DNA of 64,000 nt from JAFEDN01 sp963844565 (GTDB lineage Bacteria > Pseudomonadota > Gammaproteobacteria > Coxiellales > Coxiellaceae), in NCBI GenBank assembly GCA_963844565.1, contig CAWJON010000002.1, forward strand, positions 248,001-312,000, written 5' to 3'. Within the stretch, counting starts at the first letter, position 1, and each line of letters opens with the position of its first letter. The position numbers were made by a program, and so were the translations under genes. The notes beneath the pieces are model-generated. The model was not told the origin of the DNA, did no database searches, and saw nothing but the letters and a program-made list of their open reading frames with translations. Below, one piece after another: positions 18,123 to 26,682 of this stretch.

Positions 18123-18129
18123 CCTGGTT

Positions 18130-18152
18130 TAAAACATTCTAATATTGTTTTA
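18130..18152. terminator. Weak AT-rich hairpin between convergent genes
   Basis: TAAAACA (18130-18136) pairs with TGTTTTA (18146-18152) over a 9-base loop, followed by TCGTTATTTT. It sits between the convergent desaturase and pirin genes. The stem is weak, so the call is tentative. Confidence 0.3.
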
Positions 18153-18155
18153 TCG

Positions 18156-19070
18156 TTATTTTATAAATGTCCCATCTTGATATTCTTGAAAAGCTTGTCG
18201 AAGTTCGGCGTGAGTATTCATAACAATTGGACCATACCAGGCGATAGGCTCATTGAGTGGCTTGCCAGATACCAGCAAAAATCGGACGGAATGTTTATCG
18301 GTGGTTACCGTGATACTCGTTCCATCTCTTTCGTAGAGCACAAGCGTGCCATTATGGCATGGGCAAGGTGGTTGCATATCAAAATAATTAACGCCGGCTG
18401 CATCATGGGCAAAAGGGCTTCGCAGGGGATCAAAATAGGCTTCGCCATCGATAACATAGGCAAAAACAGTATGTTTTTCTTTGACTACATGCATAAATGA
18501 TTTGCCAGCAGGAACGGTCACATCTAAATATTCAGGATCGGTTACAATATCTCGTACCGGACCTTGTGTTCCGTTGACGTTACCGCAGATAATTCGAATA
18601 GAAGCCCCGTCCTGATTGGTTATGAGTGGAATTTCATTATATTTTATTCCGCGATAACGCGGTTCCATCATTTTTGAATGTGCAGGAAGGTTTGCCCATA
18701 ATTGAAACCCGAACATCTCTCCTTTGCGATTTCCTTTTGGCATTTCTTGATGAATAATGCCGCTGCCGGCAGTCATCCACTGAACGTCACCGGCTGCAAT
18801 ATTACCTTTATTGCCCATGCTGTCGCCGTGTTCTACATCACCATCCAACACATAAGTGATGGTTTCAATGCCACGATGGGGATGCCAAGGAAATCCAGCT
18901 TTATAATCAGCTGGATTTTCCGAGCGAAAATCGTCGAGTAATAAAAAAGGGTCAAGCAGAGGCACTTCATGAAAGCCAAATGCACGCTTAAGATGAACGC
19001 CAGCGCCTTCAATGGTCGGCTCGCTTTTCCAAATTTTCTTTATCGTGCGTTGATTTTTGATGGTATCCAT
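18156..19070 (-). CDS. Pirin-family bicupin protein
   Basis: 304 residues. The N-terminal cupin has the pirin metal motif region FPWHPHRGIETITYVLDG, with His residues as metal ligands, then EHGDSMGN and QWMTAGSGIIHQEMP. A second cupin-like half follows (about 170-300). The start is well defined: AAGGAGA 5 bases before ATG 19070. Bacterial pirins include quercetin dioxygenases and regulators of metabolic enzymes; nothing here decides between them. Single gene, convergent with the desaturase. Confidence 0.92.
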   Translation of the reverse strand: MDTIKNQRTIKKIWKSEPTIEGAGVHLKRAFGFHEVPLLDPFLLLDDFRSENPADYKAGFPWHPHRGIETITYVLDGDVEHGDSMGNKGNIAAGDVQWMTAGSGIIHQEMPKGNRKGEMFGFQLWANLPAHSKMMEPRYRGIKYNEIPLITNQDGASIRIICGNVNGTQGPVRDIVTDPEYLDVTVPAGKSFMHVVKEKHTVFAYVIDGEAYFDPLRSPFAHDAAGVNYFDMQPPCPCHNGTLVLYERDGTSITVTTDKHSVRFLLVSGKPLNEPIAWYGPIVMNTHAELRQAFQEYQDGTFIK

Positions 19071-19185
19071 AATATCTCCTTATATTGAAAACCATAGTGG
19101 CATATTATTATAATAATAGGGTATGGCAAAGGCTGTCGCCGAAATTTTGGCAGCTATTTTTTAAATCAATAGTGAGGAATTATGT

Positions 19186-19491
19186 TTGGAAAACTTTCGG
19201 AAAATATCACTTCAATTAATTAATAATTTTTATCGATTGGATCTCGATCAAGAGACTTCTAGACCAAAATTTAATTTTGGTCAATTATGTTGTTTTCCTT
19301 GCAACTTCTTATCCATGTTATGGAGTGCTAAAGAACAGAAAGAAAAGGAAATCAATGATGATAAGTCAGAAATTTCAGATTTATCGGACATTGAACTCTT
19401 AGGGAAAATTGGAATCACCAATACCTTATCGATTCAAAATAAGCAACCTGAAACTGCTGAATTTTCATTTCTTGAAACATGTGAATATTAA
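19186..19491 (+). CDS. Small hypothetical protein, TTG start or shifted start
   Basis: A 101-residue frame not recognised. It contains a Cys-rich patch, QLCCFPCNFLSMLW, then an acidic tail. GAGGAA precedes ATG 19182, but that ATG opens a 13-codon frame only; the long frame needs TTG 19186, about 8 bases from the same ribosome site. Either a TTG-start gene or a gene whose ATG has been shifted by a small indel. Real coding status is uncertain. Confidence 0.4.
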   Translation: MENFRKISLQLINNFYRLDLDQETSRPKFNFGQLCCFPCNFLSMLWSAKEQKEKEINDDKSEISDLSDIELLGKIGITNTLSIQNKQPETAEFSFLETCEY

Positions 19492-19512
19492 AATATATGC
19501 CTGATTTAATTT

Positions 19513-22146
19513 CTACTTATTTGATTTTAATGAGAAGCTGGACGACGATGAAGGTTGCGTAACCACAGGGACACCGATTTCTTTTAAATATGCAGCCCTT
19601 TTTGGCTTGGTGAATAATGCTCCCCATTCATAATATTTAACGGGGCTGACACGGTATTTAGCACTTTTTATTAACCCAACATGAAAAACTTCAATTGGTG
19701 TTTCAATGGGTAGAGTCTTTTGATCAAAGCTATGGAGAAAATGTGAAGGTCCATTAGCAGGAACAGCTACTTTTTCTTTCAAAAGACATATATCGACCGG
19801 TAATCCATTAATGACATATTCTGGTTGGACATTATCCTTGCCAACACAATCATAAACTTCTAGAGTCACTTCATCCTGAAATTGTGAATTAGTTACTTTA
19901 AGCTTTAGATTTTCTGCTCCATGATAATTTTTTTTCAGCTCGTAGGCTGCAGCTAATCGAAAATGAGTAGGATAATGTTGGGTAAAATGACGTAGAGATA
20001 AATCCAATTGGCTGCGGTATTTTACCGGCAAGCCACCCTTGGTTTCATTCAGTTGAGAAATGTCAGTGTTCAGTAAATTAAAAAGTTGTCCCAACAAGCG
20101 AAAAGAAACTAATCTTTTTCCACGTGACAGTTGATTAGCATCTAATACAGCAAACATAAATGCTAAATGAACCAGTGTCTTTAAGTCCTTAAATTTCAGC
20201 CATAAATTTTGAATTCTTCCTAAAAAAATCGGTAAATATTTCCCAAGCATTTCATAAGAAAGCCCCATGCGGATCATCGCTGAAACAGTCATCGATAAAT
20301 CCTGGCAACTAAATAATGAAATATTTACTTTAGCGTAATTTAATAACAAAATAACAGGATGCTCGATTTGACTCTGAGTGGGAATTAAATGTAACTTGCT
20401 GAGTCCATCCAGACACATGGCGATTTGTCCTGGCGTAAAATCCAACGATTGCTCAGACAATTTTTTTAGTAACTTTTCTATGCCTGATAAATATTTTTGA
20501 ATAAGTATCGGTTTATCGTTAAAAGCAGAGAAAAGTTTGCCGATATTGAGCAGTGCTGTAGCCAGATTAATGTTATTCAATTGATCGGCAAACTGAATAT
20601 TGGCAAAAATACAGCGGATCTTTTCGTATTCGTACAAACTCTTGTTTTTAGAAATTCTAACAATTATAGCATTCATTTTCTTAAAAAAAGGATCATTTTC
20701 TTTTTTCGATTTTTTATTGCTGGGAGGAGGTAGATCTAAGTTTAGTGAGATAATTTGCTCTGTTTTGCATAATTTATCCGAAAAGCTTTGTTTGACGTCG
20801 TTATATTTTTCCTCAAACAGTTTTTGATCCATAATTCCGCAGGCATGCCTTCTTTCATATAATTCCATCAGACTTAATTTAGCCGATTCCATTTTCTTAG
20901 CAGCTTGTATTAACAATTTTTCAGCAAGTTCACTATTGACTTCGGTCCCTATGCCAAATTCATGTAAATAAGCTAGATATCCTAGACTGAGAGGCTCATT
21001 TTCGCTGGCAGCTTCTTGAATATATTTGGCGCCAGTTAATAAATCGTTTTTTTCTGTGATATAAATTACGCCTAAATTATTTTTAGCGCGGCTAGCGATT
21101 TCTTGATTCGAGCCCTGAATAAGTTCTTTGAAAAGATGTATGGCTTGGTCAACATCTTTTTCTACACCGATTCCCTGAGACAAACAACCTGCCATTCCAC
21201 ATTTAGCAGGAGGAAAATTAGGTGCGGCTTGTGTAAACAAATTAAGTGCTTTTTGCTTAATTTTCTCATCTTGCATTGCTGGGGTTGCAAACAATAGTTT
21301 TCTAGCTAATGTATCCTGTGCTTGTGGAAGGCCTTGATTGGCAGCCTTTTCGCACCATTCTAGAGCACTTTTTTCGGCCTCAGAGTCATCAAGCTGGCTC
21401 AAACATAAGCTCAGATTAAATTGTGCCCCCTTATGATTAAGGTTAGCTGCTCTTGAAAAATAATGAATTGCCAAAGTAAGATTTTTAGGCTTTTTATTAA
21501 AGTAAAGACTTCCGAAATTATTGTAAAAGAAAGCTTCACGTTCTTTGATAATTGCTGACGATTTCTCTTCTAAACTCAGCTCAGAGAGCACTTTTTCGGC
21601 ATTTTTATAATTTTTCTCAGAGTTTTCAAAATCAATGGGATCTAAAGACTCATAATGTACACCCATTGTCTCATAAAAAAGGAATAAGCCCGTTTTGTTG
21701 TTTAATTTTAAAAAATAACTGGCGGCTGGTTTGTATTCATCGTTTTTGAAATGAATTCTTCCATATAAATAGATAGCCTTTGGATCATTCAAATCAGCAG
21801 CTTTTTTGAGGATTTGCCGATGTTGCTTTTCATCACCTAATTCTTGACAACACCAAGCTATACAATGAAGAGCAGAGATTTTGTCCTTGGAGTCTACTTG
21901 AGCACCTGGGTATTTAGTTTCTATCTCATCATAATTTGCTAGGATTTTATAATCCTCAGTCATTGCTAATTTAAGTAGTTCAGTTGATTGCTTTATATTA
22001 CTTTGTGCTAACAAGATTTCAGCCTGCTCTCTTGCCTTATAAGAAGTTTCTGAAAATTTCTCACAATCAGATAATAATCGTACCAATTCTTTTGGTAGGG
22101 CAAGAAGGGTGACGGGACTTGAACGACTTGTAAGTTTTTTTCGCAT
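19513..22146 (-). CDS. Sel1-repeat protein with helical repeats and C-terminal RAP domain
   Basis: 877 residues. Residues about 110-470 contain Sel1-like/TPR repeats (for example GAQFNLSLCL, PPAKCGMAGCLSQGIGVEKD, SLGYLAYLHEFGIGTEV). Residues about 500-720 are further helical pairs such as FSCQDLSMTVSAMIRMG, reminiscent of OPR/FASTK repeats. The C-terminus (about 775-865) fits a RAP domain: VDICLLKEKVAVPANGPSHF (the GPSHF hallmark begins at residue 799), then YRVSPVKYYEWGAL and KRAAYLKEIG. RAP with helical repeats binds organelle RNA in eukaryotes and occurs in some intracellular bacteria. No signal peptide or membrane segment. Function is inferred only: an RNA-binding or host-directed protein. 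No strong ribosome site before ATG 22146. Confidence 0.75.
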   Translation of the reverse strand: MRKKLTSRSSPVTLLALPKELVRLLSDCEKFSETSYKAREQAEILLAQSNIKQSTELLKLAMTEDYKILANYDEIETKYPGAQVDSKDKISALHCIAWCCQELGDEKQHRQILKKAADLNDPKAIYLYGRIHFKNDEYKPAASYFLKLNNKTGLFLFYETMGVHYESLDPIDFENSEKNYKNAEKVLSELSLEEKSSAIIKEREAFFYNNFGSLYFNKKPKNLTLAIHYFSRAANLNHKGAQFNLSLCLSQLDDSEAEKSALEWCEKAANQGLPQAQDTLARKLLFATPAMQDEKIKQKALNLFTQAAPNFPPAKCGMAGCLSQGIGVEKDVDQAIHLFKELIQGSNQEIASRAKNNLGVIYITEKNDLLTGAKYIQEAASENEPLSLGYLAYLHEFGIGTEVNSELAEKLLIQAAKKMESAKLSLMELYERRHACGIMDQKLFEEKYNDVKQSFSDKLCKTEQIISLNLDLPPPSNKKSKKENDPFFKKMNAIIVRISKNKSLYEYEKIRCIFANIQFADQLNNINLATALLNIGKLFSAFNDKPILIQKYLSGIEKLLKKLSEQSLDFTPGQIAMCLDGLSKLHLIPTQSQIEHPVILLLNYAKVNISLFSCQDLSMTVSAMIRMGLSYEMLGKYLPIFLGRIQNLWLKFKDLKTLVHLAFMFAVLDANQLSRGKRLVSFRLLGQLFNLLNTDISQLNETKGGLPVKYRSQLDLSLRHFTQHYPTHFRLAAAYELKKNYHGAENLKLKVTNSQFQDEVTLEVYDCVGKDNVQPEYVINGLPVDICLLKEKVAVPANGPSHFLHSFDQKTLPIETPIEVFHVGLIKSAKYRVSPVKYYEWGALFTKPKRAAYLKEIGVPVVTQPSSSSSFSLKSNK

Positions 22147-22225
22147 TAATTTATTTGGTTTTAAACTATAAAATTTACTTTGATTCAGTTACTTAACCAT
22201 GATCTTTGTTGATTGTCAAGGAGTA

Positions 22226-23431
22226 TTAAACCCGATTTTTATGAATAACTAGCCAATAAACCCCAAATCCAATCGACATTAAAATAAAATAGAGCCAAGC
22301 TAAGCTCGCTGCACTGTGAACGTTCAGTAAACTCACTATAAATGACATAAAGCTACAGATTAAAATATTGATTAGATACATCGTGGCAGTTGCAGTGCCG
22401 GAAATATGACGAAATAAAGAAATTCCTTTACTCATCGACATGGGAAAAATACAACCGGCTCCAGAAAACATCAGCGCACTACCGACTGTGATTAGCACCA
22501 CACTGTTCTCCAACCAATAACTGATCGTCAGTATCATGAAAGCTGCCACAAAAAATATATTAATCATAACGGGCAACACCTTCTCCATGGCGAAGAATTT
22601 TAAAATAGTTCTGCAAATCAAAGTAGCCATTAAAAAAACGACTCCTAAGATTAAAGCCAAATGACCGAAAAAAACTGGCGAATAATGCAATTTACTCTGA
22701 ATGATAAATGGTCCTGCGGTATTAAAAACGATGAGCAAAGAATAAGTTAGGCCCATCAGCACAACCAGACCCATAAATAGTCGATGGTGAACGACTTCTA
22801 GAAAATTCTTTTTCATCGTCGCTATCCGCAGCGGGTGACGGTTGAAATGAGTTTCTGGTACCATCAGCAAAATTGCCACAGACAAAATGCAGGAGATAAA
22901 CGCAAAAAATCCAAAACCCGCCTGCCAGCCGAAATAAACTTGCAGGTATCCTCCGATAACGGGACCTAGAATAGGGCCTATGCTCCACATGGCGCCGATA
23001 AGAGTGCCTAGTTTAATTAATTTAACGGGAGCCAACACATCAGAAAAAATTGTACGGGTTACTACGGAAACGCCGCCGATAGCCAAACCTTGTAGAAATC
23101 GAGCCAATAATAAAGTTTCAATCTGAGGAAAGAAGACTGGCAAGAGGCTGGCAACAAAAAACCCAATTAATCCGCCGATTAACAATTTTTTTCTGCCCCA
23201 GGCGTCGGTTAAAAAGCCCATAAAAAAATTACCAATTGCGTTTCCTAATAGATAAACGGAGATGACATTTTTGGCGACGGCTGTGGTTACTTTTAAATCG
23301 GCAGAAATAGCAGGCAACGAAGGAGCGACGAGATCAATGGTCATCCCTAGAATGGGCATGACAAATAACAGTGTCCAAACAATGCCTTGGACTTTTTTCT
23401 CTGAAAAATCTGCAGGTGACGGGTTGTTCAT
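22226..23431 (-). CDS. MFS drug-resistance transporter, Bcr/CflA type
   Basis: A 401-residue 12-helix exporter. Conserved blocks include DLVAPSLPAI in the first helix region, motif A GFLTDAWGRKKLL, LARFLQGLAIGG, and the antiporter motif C region GPILGPVIGGYL. It is very similar along its whole length to the gene at 26683-27882. The start ATG 23431 is preferred; an in-frame TTG lies two codons upstream. It lies 79 bases upstream of the Sel1/RAP gene on the same strand. Substrate unknown; proton antiport of a small toxic compound is expected. Confidence 0.9.
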   Translation of the reverse strand: MNNPSPADFSEKKVQGIVWTLLFVMPILGMTIDLVAPSLPAISADLKVTTAVAKNVISVYLLGNAIGNFFMGFLTDAWGRKKLLIGGLIGFFVASLLPVFFPQIETLLLARFLQGLAIGGVSVVTRTIFSDVLAPVKLIKLGTLIGAMWSIGPILGPVIGGYLQVYFGWQAGFGFFAFISCILSVAILLMVPETHFNRHPLRIATMKKNFLEVVHHRLFMGLVVLMGLTYSLLIVFNTAGPFIIQSKLHYSPVFFGHLALILGVVFLMATLICRTILKFFAMEKVLPVMINIFFVAAFMILTISYWLENSVVLITVGSALMFSGAGCIFPMSMSKGISLFRHISGTATATMYLINILICSFMSFIVSLLNVHSAASLAWLYFILMSIGFGVYWLVIHKNRV

Positions 23432-23475
23432 TAACAAAATCCTAATGTCATGAACGGTATGCTACCATATCCCTG

Positions 23476-25224
23476 CTAACCACTTAAAGTTTTTGAGGTA
23501 AATATTTCAGTTTCACAATATAATTTTTGTTGCTCAAGCACAGATAAATTAGAAAATTCCTTTGTGAAGATATTATATCTAATATAATCTTGAAAGGAGT
23601 CTTGCGCTGCTGATTTAACCTTTATAGGCTGAGTGGAAGGAGCATCACCAGTTTGAAATCCGGCTTGGATAAGTTGTTGTTTTGCTTCGTTAACTTCGAT
23701 GTTGGGGACCTCTTTTGGAGCAACCAATTTTTTTGTTGAGTTTGCAAGGTATTTAATTTTAATACTAAAGGCAGTTGCTGCTTGTTTAAGACTAGTTAAG
23801 GATGAGCTTGCAAATATGGAGTTGTAGGCCAGACTGCTTGAATCAGTATAATTAGGTTTAGTAAAAATCCTAGCCATCATCCCAAATATCCTATAATTTG
23901 GAATCCAAGAACTTTGTTCGGCTACTTGTTGGCAATTTTCAGAAAAAGTAGAGTGTCGCGCTTTTTGATCAGAAAGTTTAGCGAATAAAGATTTTCTTAT
24001 TAAGCTGATAACTTGTTGCTGATCTGCTTTCTTCATATTTCTTTTAACACCAATTTGCAGGGATGTTGCGAATGTTTTTTCATCTAAGATTTGGTCAATA
24101 AAATCTTTTTTCTTTGCTGGAGTTAGGCAGGGATAAAACGTTTTGACAAATTTCAGTAAAATTTCTGGTCTAAGTCTACATTTATTTTTTAATTGAAAAA
24201 TGATTGCAAGTTGTTGCTCAACTTCCGCTAAAATATCTTTTTTAATTTTTATTGCTGAAGCAGAAACGACTTTATGACCTGGTGTGCCAATAGAAGGATC
24301 ATTAAATTCACGCCGTTCGAGTGCAATTAAGGATTTTCTTTGTTGTTCATTTAACTGTAGATCATATCTGGAATGGAAATTAAAAGCTGTTTGAATAGCT
24401 TCTCCTCTGATACTATAGGGAAAAGTTTGCACAAGGAAGCGAATTGCACTAAGGTCTTTTAAAAGATTGCCGCTAAATTGTTGCGATCGTAGCAAGTTAT
24501 TGGCGTAGGATTTTAAGCCGATATGTTCTGCGCCCGTCACCAACATGTCGTTCTTACGTTTCTGTAGAGGTCGCTTATTAAGATTTAAAATCGAAATAGT
24601 ATCTGATGTAGTCGTTTCCCAATTTCTATCTGCGTCGTTACCAAATTTTTTAAAGAATAAGAGATCATGTGGAATTTTTTCTTCCCTGGTTAAATAGGAA
24701 GAAGGGTTGGTAATATCTCTGACTTCAGCACTTTGTGCCTTAGTCTCCTTAATTTTTTTTTGCAATTCACTGGGTAATTTATCTTTAAATTCAGAAAAAG
24801 TAGTTCGATATGATGCCGCAGAAAAGCTGTCATCTTTTTTTTCTTGTAATTTACTTATAATTTCATTGGAAAGTTTTTTATGTTCTTCATACCCCTCATC
24901 GATTAGAAATTCAGTATTGATACCATGGAGCTCAAGAATTGATTTGGAATGGGTGATTGAAGCTGAGTTGGCAGCATTGATAAACTCTGATTTTGTGCGA
25001 GGTTCAGCAATGCTACGGTTTTTCATAATCCCCTTGGCCGCGTTAATCATTAGATGATAAGTATCGCTAAGCGAACGTGGTGACGCCAGGAAAGCTCTAG
25101 GGGCATTTTCCTCATTTTTGGCCCCTTCGGTAAAGGAAAGTAGGGTAATGGCGGCTTCTGTTAACTCTTCATCTGTAAAAATTTGATCAGCATTAAAACC
25201 TAGAGTTTTACTTTTTCTTCTCAT
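23476..25224 (-). CDS. Hypothetical helical protein, effector-like
   Basis: 582 residues, not recognised. Predominantly helical and polar (Lys, Ser, Gln, Glu-rich) with no signal peptide or membrane helix. It starts MRRKSKTLGF, which resembles the basic N-terminus (MRRKS/MRKKLTSRSS) of the Sel1/RAP gene two genes away. No catalytic motif is evident. It sits 45 bases upstream of the MFS gene on the same strand, so cotranscription is possible. Large orphan proteins of this kind in Legionellales are often Dot/Icm effectors; here that is only a suggestion. Confidence 0.7.
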   Translation of the reverse strand: MRRKSKTLGFNADQIFTDEELTEAAITLLSFTEGAKNEENAPRAFLASPRSLSDTYHLMINAAKGIMKNRSIAEPRTKSEFINAANSASITHSKSILELHGINTEFLIDEGYEEHKKLSNEIISKLQEKKDDSFSAASYRTTFSEFKDKLPSELQKKIKETKAQSAEVRDITNPSSYLTREEKIPHDLLFFKKFGNDADRNWETTTSDTISILNLNKRPLQKRKNDMLVTGAEHIGLKSYANNLLRSQQFSGNLLKDLSAIRFLVQTFPYSIRGEAIQTAFNFHSRYDLQLNEQQRKSLIALERREFNDPSIGTPGHKVVSASAIKIKKDILAEVEQQLAIIFQLKNKCRLRPEILLKFVKTFYPCLTPAKKKDFIDQILDEKTFATSLQIGVKRNMKKADQQQVISLIRKSLFAKLSDQKARHSTFSENCQQVAEQSSWIPNYRIFGMMARIFTKPNYTDSSSLAYNSIFASSSLTSLKQAATAFSIKIKYLANSTKKLVAPKEVPNIEVNEAKQQLIQAGFQTGDAPSTQPIKVKSAAQDSFQDYIRYNIFTKEFSNLSVLEQQKLYCETEIFTSKTLSG

Positions 25225-25304
25225 CTCAACCCCTTAAAATTTATGTGCAGTTTATACCTACTTAGGAACTTACCACGACTTGCGATATGACACAAGGTAT
25301 AGCT

Positions 25305-26207
25305 TCAGAAATGCCGAGGGTCTAAAACTTGGGGGTCTTTTTTTCTATTTAATTTCAATAAATCTGGGAGCATCATGCCTAATACAATAATGCCTCCGCC
25401 GATGAGGGTATTCAAGGTAAGGCGCTCGCCGTTAATGATCCAGGCAAATAAACAAGCAAAGAGAGGTTCTGCGCAAAAAATCAGCGCGGCTTTGGTTGCG
25501 GTGGTATATTTTTGATATTTAAACTGCAAATGGAAAACAATAACGGTAGCGAATATTGCACAAAATAATATTGCAAAAATAACCTGATTATTCCAAATCA
25601 TTTTAACGCCATTCACTATACTAAAAGGCAAAGCCAGCAGCGCGGTAAACAAAATCTGATAAAAAACCAGTAAATTCAATTTTTTCACTTTTTGGCTGGA
25701 GAATTGAATAAGAATAACAGTGAAAGCCCAGCCTATTGCACAGAGTACGGTTAATAGTTCACCTTTATTTAAAGTGGTTAAATTAGCGCCGGTTAAAATA
25801 TATAAACCGATTAAGCAAATACCAGAACAAATAAAATCAAAAAATTTTACGGGATGATTGCGAAAAAATAATAACAAAAATGGCACTAAAATCACACTGG
25901 CTGAGGTGATAAATGCTGACTGCGCAGATCCGATTGTTTTCAGTCCCATACTTTGCAATGAATAGACACTCATATTAAGAATTCCTAATAACAATCCGTA
26001 CAGGATCGTGGATAAGTTGGTATATTTTAAATCTTTGAATATGATTGGTAAAAAAATTGCTGCAGCTAGTAGAAAGCGAATAAATACAAAATCGACCGGA
26101 CTAATAGACTTAACTGCAGTACCGATCACTGGGAAAGTAAGCCCCCAAATCATGGCCACAATTAATAAGTAAAATTCAGCTTTTCTGCTACTAACCATGG
26201 TGTGCAT
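25305..26207 (-). CDS. EamA/DMT-family transporter
   Basis: A 300-residue inner-membrane protein with ten hydrophobic helices in two EamA halves (about 10-140 and 150-285). Typical motifs: AMIWGLTFPVIG at the start, VDFVFIRFLLAA, and FCAEPLFACLFAWIINGERL in the second half. Exports or exchanges small metabolites. It lies 28 bases after the ArsR stop on the same strand, so it is likely cotranscribed with that regulator and under the same operator. Confidence 0.9.
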   Translation of the reverse strand: MHTMVSSRKAEFYLLIVAMIWGLTFPVIGTAVKSISPVDFVFIRFLLAAAIFLPIIFKDLKYTNLSTILYGLLLGILNMSVYSLQSMGLKTIGSAQSAFITSASVILVPFLLLFFRNHPVKFFDFICSGICLIGLYILTGANLTTLNKGELLTVLCAIGWAFTVILIQFSSQKVKKLNLLVFYQILFTALLALPFSIVNGVKMIWNNQVIFAILFCAIFATVIVFHLQFKYQKYTTATKAALIFCAEPLFACLFAWIINGERLTLNTLIGGGIIVLGMMLPDLLKLNRKKDPQVLDPRHF

Positions 26208-26234
26208 TCATTATGATACAAAAAGTGTATGATA

Positions 26235-26561
26235 TCATTTATTTTTTTTTGATTCTATGTGATGTTGAAAAACAGCATGTAGTAAACCAGGAAAGCGTTT
26301 TTCAATATCTTCTTTTCGAATGCTGTTAATCACAGAAACGCCGCGCTTCTCGGAACGGATCAGCCCAGATTCTCGTAAAATCCGAGTGTGAAACGAAATC
26401 GTTGAGGCAGACAGCTGGTCCTCGCAGGCTTCGCTGCAATTCATGCTTTTACACCCCATAAGCCGGAAAATCATATTTCGCCGATAGGGATCGGACAAAG
26501 CGTACAAGACGGTGTCAATAGTTAATTCGTCGGTAGAGGGATGATAGAATTTTTTTTTCAT
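26235..26561 (-). CDS. ArsR-family transcriptional repressor
   Basis: A 108-residue winged-helix regulator. The helix-turn-helix block DPYRRNMIFRLM ... SASTISFHTRILRESGLI, then the wing SEKRGVSVINSI, is typical. Cys residues occur in MGCKSMNCSEACEDQ, a possible thiol or metal sensor, though not the canonical ELCVCDL box. The start ATG 26561 is preferred because the longer frame begins at a TTG inside the operator palindrome. The divergent MFS gene and this gene share the 31-bp palindrome, so autorepression and control of both flanking transporters is likely. Confidence 0.88.
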   Translation of the reverse strand: MKKKFYHPSTDELTIDTVLYALSDPYRRNMIFRLMGCKSMNCSEACEDQLSASTISFHTRILRESGLIRSEKRGVSVINSIRKEDIEKRFPGLLHAVFQHHIESKKNK

Positions 26562-26584
26562 CGTTGGTACTATACTGCATATAT

Positions 26585-26615
26585 TACAATATTTCAATAG
26601 TATTGAAGTATTGTA
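26585..26615. promoter_or_regulatory. 31-bp palindrome, probable ArsR operator
   Basis: Arms 26585-26599 and 26601-26615 match at 14 of 15 positions around a central G. The core TTCAATAgTATTGAA resembles ArsR/SmtB operators. It overlaps the -35 of the MFS promoter (26603-26608) and lies just upstream of the ArsR start. Confidence 0.75.
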
Positions 26616-26631
26616 TGAAAGCCTGTATGAT
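26603..26631 (+). promoter_or_regulatory. Promoter of divergent MFS gene
   Basis: TTGAAG (26603-26608), 17-base spacer, TATGAT (26626-26631). The -35 lies within the palindromic operator, so a bound repressor would block it. Confidence 0.6.
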
Positions 26632-26682
26632 GCTACTAAATCGATAATTAAGGGGAGCGATTATGACGAGCAATCATTTATC

